38,021 nucleotides of DNA from Nonomuraea turkmeniaca (GTDB lineage Bacteria; Actinomycetota; Actinomycetes; Streptosporangiales; Streptosporangiaceae), in assembly GCF_005889735.1 (NCBI RefSeq), contig NZ_VCKY01000096.1, forward strand, positions 1 through 38,021, in the 5' to 3' direction. Both the position numbers and the translations under genes were made by a program. This document shows, piece by piece, positions 15,805-22,855 of this stretch. How positions within the stretch are numbered: position 1 is the first letter of the stretch; each line of letters opens with the position of its first letter. The notes beneath the pieces are model-generated. The model was not told the DNA's origin, did no database searches, and was given only the letters and a program-made list of their open reading frames with translations.

Positions 15805-16215
15805 GGTCAGGGGACGACCGCGCGAGGGCGGCACCTGGGTCGCTGCTCAAGGGCCGTGCCCCGGCGAGTGGGGGCACGGCGGCCGCACGGCGCGCCCACC
15901 TACCGGCTGGAGCCCTCAGACGTCCGGACCGTCCTGCTCAGGCCCGCTCCCCGGGTCAGCGGCCGCACTCGGGCATCGGGCAAGGATGGCGACGTCCATG
16001 CCGAGGCGTTCTCCGTCGACCGGCAGGTCATCGCCCGTCACGTCGAAGTCCGGGCGGCGACGTCGACCTCTTCCACGACTACGAGTTCGCCATCAGGATC
16101 GGCCAGGTGGTCCGGCTGCCGTGGGAGGACACCGTCCGGGAGGACGCCGGGCCGCCCACGGCCGGATCGATCGGCAGTGGTGGACGTGATCTGACTGGTC
16201 GTTCGCAGGAGTCGG
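15805..16215. other. Region with hairpin and possible decayed coding sequence
   Basis: After the kinase stop comes a strong hairpin, then about 300 bases without a clear gene. On the plus strand short stretches look protein-like in two frames (VHAEAFSVDRQVIARHVEV, then VDLFHDYEFAIRIGQVVRL and PWEDTV) ending at a TGA near 16194. They suggest a frameshifted gene remnant, but I do not recognise a family. Confidence 0.35.
15853..15880 (+). terminator. Strong hairpin terminator after the two-component operon
   Basis: GCCGTGCCCC (15853-15862) and GGGGCACGGC (15871-15880) are perfect 10-bp arms around an 8-nt loop, 48 bases after the kinase stop codon. There is no T-run, which is usual for actinomycetes. 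Confidence 0.65.
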
Positions 16216-16642
16216 TCACCAGGTGAATCCGCCGACATAGGTGTCGCCCCGCCAGACGACCCTGTGGGGGAAGGCACCTGCGGCCGTCGGGGCGAGGCCG
16301 ACGCGGAGCAGCTCGTGGTTCTTGCCCCCGCACGGTCTGTTGCCGGCCGCCGAATCGTTCTCGTTGTCCTTGCCGACCAGCAGATGCCGGCCGGATCGGT
16401 CCAGCGCCATCGACACGATCTCGCCGCAACTCAGGGTGAGCACCGTGGCCACCTTCCGGTCGCCATCGTAGAGGAGCAGCTCGGACGGCTGCTCGTAGCT
16501 GCCCTGGCGCACCCGCAGGGTGCGGCCGTCCGGCAGAGGATGGGGGAGAGTGTGGCTGCCGCTGTCGCGGGGCGCCCGGACGAGCACCGCCGCGGCCGGC
16601 GGGTCCGACGCAGGCAGCCGCACGTCAAGGGCACCCTCCCAG
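16216..16642 (-). pseudogene. C-terminal fragment of a beta-propeller-like protein
   Basis: The frame runs from the junction at about 16640 (ISWEGALDVRLP) through SELLLYDGDRKVATVLTL, CGEIVSMALDRSGRHLLVGK and FPHRVVWRGDTYVGGFTW to a stop at 16216. The pattern of short beta repeats with 'ALDRSGRHLLV' is like TolB/WD40-type propeller blades. A GTG at 16623 could open a 135-residue frame, but similarity continues upstream of it, so it is better read as a beheaded gene. The missing N-terminus is replaced, with no gap, by the opposite-strand epoxide hydrolase fragment. Confidence 0.5.
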
Positions 16643-17360
16643 GATATTCTCCACCCCGGTCCGCGAGGCGGGCTGGGCCTTGGGCCGCACCGCGCGGGCC
16701 TGGGCCGAGCTGATGCGCCGTCTCGGATACACCCGCTACGGCGTCCACGGTGGCGACATCGGCGCGGGCGTCTCCGGCGCGGTGGGCGGCATCGACGGCG
16801 AGCACGTCGCGGGCGTCCACGTGGTGACCGACTCGCTCACCGCCGCGAACGCGGCCAGCTTCCTGCCCGGCATGGCCGACGGGCTGGACCCGGACGACCC
16901 GGTGGACCGGCTGATCCTGGACCGCATGGAGGAGTTCCGCCGCGAGGGCAGCGGCTACCTGGCGATCCAGAACACCCGGCCCCAGACCATCGGATACCTG
17001 CTCAACGACTCACCGGCCGGGCAGCTCGGCTGGATCGCGGAGAAGTTCGAGGAGTGGACCGACCTGCCCTACGACCGGGACCAGCTGCTCACGATCGTGA
17101 GCCTGTACTGGTTCACCCGCTCCGGCGTCTCGGCCGCCGGCTTCCTGCACGAGCAGGCCCACTCCACCGACTGGGGGGCGCCGCCGGCGGTGCCGCAGGG
17201 GGTCGCGGTGTTCAGCGCCGACGCCACCGTCCGCAAGCTGCTCAAACCCGCCGCCGACACCCACTGGACGGAGCACGAGCGGGGCGGCCACTTCCCGGCC
17301 ATGGAGGCGCCCGAGGCAGTGGCCGCGGACCTGCGGGCCTTCTTCGGCCAGCTGAAATGA
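16641..17360 (+). pseudogene. Epoxide hydrolase, N-terminally truncated
   Basis: The frame starts at the junction with IFSTPVREAGWALGRTARAW and continues AELMRRLGYTRYGVHGGDIG, the nucleophile elbow, where Asp follows GG as in epoxide hydrolases (usual form GGDWG). Then come IAEKFEEWTDLPYDRDQLL, TIVSLYWFTRSGVSAAGFL and the end HWTEHERGGHFPAMEAPEAV with the catalytic His. These are the family features from the middle of the alpha/beta hydrolase fold to the end. The first 150 or so residues, including the EHN domain and the HGWP oxyanion motif, are missing. A TTG or internal start near 16680 would give 226 residues without a working fold, so I call it a truncated gene. Confidence 0.75.
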
Positions 17361-17713
17361 CGTGATCCGCGTCAGCGGGAGAACGTCCAGCGGGGCAGGC
17401 CCGAGAGCGGTCGTCCACCTCAACTGCGCCGCCGACGACCCTCGCGACCTCGACGACGACCCGGCTCCCGGCTACCCGGCCTGATCGCCAGAACATCCAG
17501 GTGGAGGGCAACCTGCGCGTGACCGGTTGCCCCACGTCACCGGCGAGTTTGCGGCTGCCCCAGCGGCCACCTCACGCTCAAGGGCGCACACCCGGACAAC
17601 CCGAACGGCGTCGCCGTCAATGCCGAACCTCTCGACGGCGCCCGGTTACGGGCGCGGCTGGACACCGCCACCATCGGCCCCACATTCAGCCCCAACGGGC
17701 GCAATCTTGCGCA
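17361..17713. other. Region without a clear gene
   Basis: Follows the epoxide hydrolase remnant. A plus-strand stretch at about 17565-17700 reads GHLTLKGAHPDNPNGVAV then TIGPTFSPNGRNL, which looks protein-like but is broken by frame changes and is too short to name. No RNA gene or repeat was seen. Confidence 0.3.
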
Positions 17714-18066
17714 ACCAGGCGGTCCGCTGGGATGGCCAAAGCCGTACCCGGTCGCGGATCCCCGCCAGTTCCTCGACGGCGACCCCGCGGCCGGTGCGCT
17801 GCGCATCGGCCGCGATCTCGTTGGCGATCGCACGATCGGTCCGGGTGGCGAAGCGGCGCTCGCGCATGGCGCGCCGCTTCAGCGTGCGGCGGGCCGGCTT
17901 AGTGCCACGGGCCTGCAACTTGGCCCGGACCCGGGCCGTCCCGCGGCGGCAATGGGGTGAGTTTCCTCCCGCTGTAGGTGACACCCTCGCGCAGGAGCAG
18001 GTCGGACTCGCCCTGCCGGTAGCCGGCGAGTGCCTTGACCTGTGGGCGGGGCACTCGTGGATCCAT
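17714..18066 (-). pseudogene. tnpB: Relic of an IS200/IS605-type TnpB (OrfB) gene
   Basis: Two frames on the minus strand carry TnpB-like pieces. The upstream piece (about 18066-17973) reads MDPRVPRPQVKALAGYRQGE then SDLLLREGVTY, like the beta-barrel/linker part. The downstream piece (about 17936-17714) reads ARGTKPARRTLKRRAMRERR, FATRTDRAIANEIAADAQRT, then GRGVAVEELAGIRDRVR. That includes the 'I-V-x-E-x-L' type strand carrying the RuvC glutamate and the following RDR. About 60 residues with the first RuvC aspartate are missing between them, as is the zinc finger. No TnpA gene or end hairpins are visible. It is a dead remnant. Confidence 0.6.
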
Positions 18067-18371
18067 CTTCCCTCGCCGACTCCGGCGGTGAAGCACCTCT
18101 GTCAATCATCAGGAAGGACATCGAGCACCAAACGCCCGGGTTCCTCGCTGGACAGCGCTGAAGTAAGGATCTTCCAGCTCACGCCGATGACGCTGACGGC
18201 TTGATCATGTCGTGAGGCCCTTCCTCGACTGCGGTCACTGTACCGTCTAAAAACGATTGACTGGTAGCACACAGGTGTCTATGTTGGGGTTTACCAGGGG
18301 AAAGCTGCAACGAGACGCAAGAAAGCTACCGTCATTAACCCGATAGATGGCCATCCGACCGAGGAGGCAGC

Positions 18372-19589
18372 GTGCGAGAACGGTTCGGAAGCAAGTCGGC
18401 GATCGTCACTCTGATCGCCATGACCCTGGCGGTGTTCACCTACGTGACGACCGAGTCGCTGCCGATCGGCCTGCTCCCCTTGATCGCGAAGGATTTCGTC
18501 ACCAGCGCGTCAGCGGTCGGGCTGCTGGTCACCGGGTACGGCCTGATCATCGTGGTGGTGTCCCTGCCGCTCACGCAGCTGACTCGCCGGGTGCCTCGAC
18601 GGCGGCTGCTGTGCATCCTGTTAGGCGTCTTCGTCGTGGCGACCTGCCTGTCGGCTGTGGCGTGGAACTACTGGCTGCTCATGGGTGCCCGGATGGTGAC
18701 CGCGCTGAGCCAGGCGCTGTTCTGGGCCGTCGTGACGCCGGCCGCCGCAGGCCTGTTCCGGGCCGAGGTGCGCGGCCGGGCCATGTCCATCCTGTACGCC
18801 GGAGGCTCCGTCGCCGCGCTGGCCGGCATCCCGGCCGGCACATGGCTCGGCCAGCAGACCAGCTGGCGAGTGGCGTTCTTCGCGCTCAGCGGCCTGGGCC
18901 TGCTCGTACTCGTCACGGTCGCGGTCTCCCTGCCCGACACGCCGGCCGGGCGGGGCGCGGCGGACCGGGGCAGCGAACCCGACCGCGGCCGGTATCTGTC
19001 GATCGTGGCCACCACGGCGATGGCGATCACCGGCGCGTTCACGGCGTTCACTTACATCAGCCCGTTCCTGAGCGGCGTCAGCGGCTTCGCCGAGTCGTCG
19101 ATCGGTCCGCTCCTGCTGGCACGCGGGATCGCGGGCCTGGCCGGTGTGTTCGTGGTCGGCTACCTCGTCGACCGCCACGGCTGGCTCACCATGACGGCGC
19201 TCATCGGCCTGCAGGTGCTGGCGCTCGGCGGGCAGTACGCGTTCGGCGCCTCCCAGGTCGCGACCGTCGTCGCGATCTCCCTGTCCGGCTTCACACTGGC
19301 GGGCCTGACCGCCGTGCTGGGTTCGCGGGTGCTCGTGTACGCACCGGGTGAGTCGGTCATGGCGAGCGCTGGCACCTCCACGGCGTTCAATACGGGCATC
19401 ACGGCGGGCGCGCTCTTCGGCAGCGTGCTGCTGCCCGGTCCGGGTGTGCGCAGTACGGCACTCGTCGGGGCGCTGCTCAGCCTGGTGGCGTTTGCCATCG
19501 TGCTCGCCGAACCGGTCTTCTCCAGCCAGCGGAAGGCCGCGCCGGCGACCGCTGACGAGCCCCTGCCCGAGGACATCCGAGTCACGTGA
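18372..19589 (+). CDS. MFS transporter (DHA1-type efflux permease)
   Basis: 405 residues with about twelve membrane helices. GTG start at 18372, chosen for GAGGAGG a few bases upstream. The N-terminal helix reads IVTLIAMTLAVFTYVTTESL and ends LPIGLLPLIAKDF, typical of the sugar/drug efflux group (AraJ/YdhP-like). The loop after helix 2 carries LTQLTRRVPRRRLL, and helix 4 begins GARMVTALSQALFWAVVTPA, the positions of MFS motifs A and B. The central loop is charged. It probably exports small molecules, sugars or drugs by proton antiport; the substrate is unknown. A CGNR-type regulator gene follows 64 bases downstream on the same strand. Confidence 0.92.
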   Translation: MRERFGSKSAIVTLIAMTLAVFTYVTTESLPIGLLPLIAKDFVTSASAVGLLVTGYGLIIVVVSLPLTQLTRRVPRRRLLCILLGVFVVATCLSAVAWNYWLLMGARMVTALSQALFWAVVTPAAAGLFRAEVRGRAMSILYAGGSVAALAGIPAGTWLGQQTSWRVAFFALSGLGLLVLVTVAVSLPDTPAGRGAADRGSEPDRGRYLSIVATTAMAITGAFTAFTYISPFLSGVSGFAESSIGPLLLARGIAGLAGVFVVGYLVDRHGWLTMTALIGLQVLALGGQYAFGASQVATVVAISLSGFTLAGLTAVLGSRVLVYAPGESVMASAGTSTAFNTGITAGALFGSVLLPGPGVRSTALVGALLSLVAFAIVLAEPVFSSQRKAAPATADEPLPEDIRVT

Positions 19590-19627
19590 CCCCATGGTCA
19601 GCGAACAGCGCTCTGCAACCTCCATCC

Positions 19628-19646
19628 ACGCTATAGGTGGTAGCGT
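19628..19646. promoter_or_regulatory. Possible operator before the CGNR gene
   Basis: ACGCTA (19628-19633) and TAGCGT (19641-19646) are perfect 6-bp arms around a 7-nt spacer, ending eight bases before the CGNR start codon. A repressor there would block initiation or translation. Confidence 0.4.
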
Positions 19647-19653
19647 AGGTCGT

Positions 19654-20349
19654 ATGCCACTCGATGTGTGCCAGCTGCCGCTGGTCGGCGGGCACCCCGC
19701 ACTCGATCTGGTCAACACGCTCGAACGAGGGGCGCCGCTCGACGGCAAGCCCCCCTACGACTTCCTGTCCGACACCTCCGCATTGCTGCGCTGGACGGCC
19801 AGGGTAGGCCTGATCGGCGACGCGGAGGCCGACCGGGCCGGTCAGGCATGGCGCGACGATCCGGCGGCGGCACACGCGGGACTGGCCGCCGTGCGGGACA
19901 TCCGGGAGGGGCTGCACCTCGTGGTGCTCGCGGCGATCCAGCCCGCGGACGGCGGGGCGGCGGGTGACCCAGGCGGCCCCGCCGAGGGCGATCCGATCGC
20001 GGCCGGAGCCGCGCTGGTCGGGCTGCACGAGCGGTGGTCCGGGGCGGCCGCCCGAGCGACGTTGGTGCTCGACAGAGGCGACCCGCCGCAGGTGCGTCTC
20101 ACCTACGGCACGGTACCGGCCATGCTGATACCCGACCGGATCGCCGAGGCCGCTCTCGACGTGCTGCGGACGGCCGACCTCCCCCGGGTACGTCGCTGTC
20201 CTGTAGCCGAAGGCGGCTGCGGGTGGCTGTTCCTCGACCAGAGCCGCAACGGTTCGCGCCGTTGGTGCCGTATGGCCGACTGTGGTACCACGGCCAAGGC
20301 CCGCCGGCTCACCGAGCGCCGCCGTGCCGCGCGGGTCGGCGCCCCGTAG
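19654..20349 (+). CDS. CGNR-type zinc-finger regulator (ABATE domain)
   Basis: 231 residues from ATG 19654. The N-terminal ABATE-like domain is clear (LVGGHPALDLVNTLERGAPL, then YDFLSDTSALLRWTARVGL), followed by a helical middle and a C-terminal zinc finger. The finger reads CPVAEGGCGWLFLD, then SRNGSRRWCRMADCG and TTAKARRLTERRR. The signature that names the family (C-G-N-R) appears here as C-G-T-T, while all four cysteines are kept. These proteins are regarded as stress-related DNA-binding regulators. The gene follows the MFS gene closely and may regulate it. No strong ribosome site is visible, so the transcript might be leaderless. Confidence 0.88.
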   Translation: MPLDVCQLPLVGGHPALDLVNTLERGAPLDGKPPYDFLSDTSALLRWTARVGLIGDAEADRAGQAWRDDPAAAHAGLAAVRDIREGLHLVVLAAIQPADGGAAGDPGGPAEGDPIAAGAALVGLHERWSGAAARATLVLDRGDPPQVRLTYGTVPAMLIPDRIAEAALDVLRTADLPRVRRCPVAEGGCGWLFLDQSRNGSRRWCRMADCGTTAKARRLTERRRAARVGAP

Positions 20350-20405
20350 GACTCTCCCGTACACGATCAACGAGGGGTCGCAGCGATGAGCACACGGCCG
20401 GCGGT

Positions 20406-21050
20406 TCAGGACTCCAGGAAGTGCAGCACGGCCAGCACGCGGCGGCTGTAACCGCTGGTGTGCGACAGGCCCAGCTTGTCGAACAGGGAGTTGACGTGCT
20501 TTTCCACAGCGCTCTGCGACACGTGCAGCGCCGCGGCGATCGAGGCGTTGGTCAGCCCTTGCGCCATCCGTTCCAGTACCTCCCGCTCCCGGACGGTCAG
20601 CCGCGCCAGCGGATCCACCTGCGTGGTGCGGGCCAGCAGCTGCCGCACCACCTCCGGGTCGAACGCGGCTCCCCCGGCGCCCACCCGCTCCAGCGCGTCC
20701 AGGAAGTCGCCCACCTGCGCCACCCGGTCCTTCAGCAGATAGCCCACACCCTCGACGTCGGCGCTCATCAGCTCGGTGGCGTAACGCTTCTCCACGTACT
20801 GCGACAACACCAGCACCTTGACCGCCGGCCAGCGGCGCCTGATCTCCAGCGCCGCCCGCAGTCCCTCGTCGGTGTGGGTCGGCGGCATGCGTACGTCCAC
20901 CACCACGACGTCCGGCTCGTCCGCCGCCACCGCCGACACCAGCGCCTCGGCGTCGCTCACCGCGGCCGGCACCTCGTGGCCCTCCTCCAGCAGCAGCCGT
21001 ACCAGGCCCTCGCGCAGGAGCGTCGAGTCCTCCGCAAGGATCACCCGCAC
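20406..21050 (-). CDS. NarL/LuxR-family response regulator
   Basis: 214 residues from GTG 21050, which overlaps the kinase's end by 10 bases. Receiver domain: acidic pair in ILAEDS, phospho-acceptor Asp52 in VVVVDVRMPP, Lys in YLLKDRV. The C-terminal LuxR helix-turn-helix reads LTVREREVLERMAQGLTNAS, then IAAALHVSQSAVEKHVNSLF. It is the last gene of a tight operon with the DedA protein and the sensor kinase, and is surely that kinase's partner. Confidence 0.95.
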   Translation of the reverse strand: MRVILAEDSTLLREGLVRLLLEEGHEVPAAVSDAEALVSAVAADEPDVVVVDVRMPPTHTDEGLRAALEIRRRWPAVKVLVLSQYVEKRYATELMSADVEGVGYLLKDRVAQVGDFLDALERVGAGGAAFDPEVVRQLLARTTQVDPLARLTVREREVLERMAQGLTNASIAAALHVSQSAVEKHVNSLFDKLGLSHTSGYSRRVLAVLHFLES

Positions 21051-22153
21051 GGCAGCACCGCCGTGATCGTCGTCGGCCCGCCGACCGGGCTGTCCACCTC
21101 GAAGGCGCCGTCCAGCGCGGCCACCCGCCGGGCCAGCCCCGACAGCCCGCCGCCAGCGGGGCTCGCGCCGCCCGCCCCGTCGTCCCGCACCCGTACGACC
21201 ACCACAGTCTCCTCCTCTGATCCCTCCTCGCGCACCTCGACCGTGATGAGCTCGGCGCCGGCGTGCTTGGCGGCGTTCGTCACGGCCTCGCACACCACGA
21301 AGTACGCCGCCGTCTCCACCGCCATCGGCGGCCTCCGGCGCAGGTCGCACGCCACCTTGACCGGCACGCTCGACCGTTCGGCCACGCCCGCCAGCGCCTC
21401 GCCCAGCCCGAGGGAGTCCAGCCCGCTCGGATACACCCGCCAGGCCACCTCACGCAGCTCGCCCAGCGCCTGCTGCGCCTCCTGATGCGCCTGCTCCAGC
21501 AGGTCGGCCCGCCCCCGCCGGGCCCGCCCGACCAGCATCGACAGCGCCACCAACCGCTGCTGCAGCCCGTCGTGCAGGTCGCGCTCGATACGGCGCCGCT
21601 CGGAGTCGACCGCCGCCACGATCCCGGCCCGGCTCTCGGCCAGCTCGGCGATCCTGCGCTCCAGCGCCTCGGTACGGTCCGGACCCAGCATCCGCAGCGC
21701 CAGCCGCCGCTCCAGCACATGCACGCCCACCACGCCCGTCAGCGCCAGGAACAGCAGCACGCCCCCGAACGTGCCGGTGTAAAGGGCGAGGGGCAGCGAG
21801 CGCGCCATCCCGTCGAACGTGTCGCCGCGTATCCACGCCCATGCCAGCTGGCCGCCCTGCCACGCGCCGAAGACGATGAGCGTGATCACCATCCCGCCCA
21901 GCAGCCCCACGGGCACACGCGTGGCCACGTACCGCAGCGGCCGCCCATCGGTCCCGGTGAGCGCGTCGAGCGCGGCGGTGTCCAGGCGCAGCCGCCGCGC
22001 CTCCAGCCGAGCCAGCCGCCGGGCCGCCGCGCCGACGTTCGGGCGGCCCGCGAACGGCAGCGCCACGAGCAGGAACGCCAGGCCGACCGGCGCGGTGACG
22101 GCGCCCAGCGTCACCGCGCCCAGCTGCCGCAGGCCCTCAACGGCGAGACGCAT
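21041..22153 (-). CDS. DesK/NarX-type sensor histidine kinase
   Basis: 370 residues from ATG 22153, which lies inside the end of the DedA gene (17-base overlap). The N-terminal half is a membrane sensor with four hydrophobic segments (about 15-35, 80-100, 125-145 and neighbours), similar to the 'sensor domain' of actinobacterial kinases. HisKA_3 follows with SERRRIERDLHDGLQQRLVA; the phospho-acceptor is His194. The ATPase domain has YFVVCEAVTNAAKHAGAELI, RVRDDGAGG, then GGGLSGLARRVAALDGAF. Its stop overlaps the response regulator start. The coupling to DedA suggests it senses or responds to the state of the membrane; inference. Confidence 0.94.
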   Translation of the reverse strand: MRLAVEGLRQLGAVTLGAVTAPVGLAFLLVALPFAGRPNVGAAARRLARLEARRLRLDTAALDALTGTDGRPLRYVATRVPVGLLGGMVITLIVFGAWQGGQLAWAWIRGDTFDGMARSLPLALYTGTFGGVLLFLALTGVVGVHVLERRLALRMLGPDRTEALERRIAELAESRAGIVAAVDSERRRIERDLHDGLQQRLVALSMLVGRARRGRADLLEQAHQEAQQALGELREVAWRVYPSGLDSLGLGEALAGVAERSSVPVKVACDLRRRPPMAVETAAYFVVCEAVTNAAKHAGAELITVEVREEGSEEETVVVVRVRDDGAGGASPAGGGLSGLARRVAALDGAFEVDSPVGGPTTITAVLPCG

Positions 22154-22754
22154 GCCTGCCCTTGCGTCGCTCAGCCAGCCGCACACCGACGAACACCAGC
22201 ACCGCCGCCACCACCATGGCGATCACGATGTTCGTGCCGATCCCGACGTAGGCCTCGACCAGCGACCAGTTCTCGCCCAGGAAATAGCCGGCCAGCACAA
22301 AGATGGTGTTCCAGATCAGGCTGCCGGCCGTCGTCAGCAGGGTGAACGTGGCCAGCGGCATCCGCTCCACCCCCGCGGGGATCGAGATCAGGCTGCGGAA
22401 GATGGGGATCATCCTGCCGAAGAACACCGTCTTGCGGCCGTGGCGGGCGAACCACGCCTCGGTCTTCTCGATGTCGGACACCTTCACCAGCGGCAGCAGG
22501 GCGGCGATCGCATGCACGCGCTCGCGGCCCAGCAGCGCGCCCACCCAGTACAGCGCCAGCGCGCCGACCACCGAGCCCAGCGTCGTGCACACCAGCACCG
22601 CCAGCAGGTCCATCTCGCCCCTGCTGGCGGTGAAGCCCGACAACGGCAGGATCACCTCGCTGGGCAGGGGCGGGAACAGGTTCTCTAACGCGATCGCGAG
22701 GCCCGCCCCAGGTGCCCCGAGAGTCTCCATCAGTCCAACGAGCCAGTCAGTCAT
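22137..22754 (-). CDS. DedA-family membrane protein
   Basis: 205 residues from ATG 22754 (MTDWLVGLMETLG). DedA features: ALENLFPPLPSEVILPLSGF near the N-terminus, GSVVGALALYWVGALLGRER, then the family motif in FFGRMIPIFRSLISIPAG with the conserved Arg and Pro, and GSLIWNTIFVLAGYFLGENW. Members of this superfamily are flippases or scramblases for undecaprenyl phosphate or phosphatidylethanolamine, or maintain the proton gradient. It is the first gene of a three-gene operon with a sensor kinase and regulator, all overlapping. Confidence 0.93.
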   Translation of the reverse strand: MTDWLVGLMETLGAPGAGLAIALENLFPPLPSEVILPLSGFTASRGEMDLLAVLVCTTLGSVVGALALYWVGALLGRERVHAIAALLPLVKVSDIEKTEAWFARHGRKTVFFGRMIPIFRSLISIPAGVERMPLATFTLLTTAGSLIWNTIFVLAGYFLGENWSLVEAYVGIGTNIVIAMVVAAVLVFVGVRLAERRKGRHASRR

Positions 22755-22837
22755 GGTCTTAAGGCTATGGAAGATCAGATATGCCCGGAATGAGGCGAGT
22801 GCCCGATCGGCACTGTGGTAAACCACACCCATCCCGT

Positions 22838-22854
22838 ACCGTACACTGTACGGT
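22838..22854. promoter_or_regulatory. Perfect palindromic operator overlapping the helicase promoter
   Basis: ACCGTACACTGTACGGT is a 17-bp palindrome (8-bp arms, one central base) ending one base before the helicase ATG. TACACT (22842-22847) inside it looks like a -10 box whose transcript would start at or next to the ATG, so a leaderless message repressed from this site is likely. The DedA operon lies just to the left, divergent. Confidence 0.6.
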
Positions 22855-22855
22855 C

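Noticed and set aside
17565..17700. Possible beta-propeller fragment (GPTFSPNGR-like) on the plus strand
   Set aside because: Motif is short and common; flanking frames are broken, so no family can be supported.
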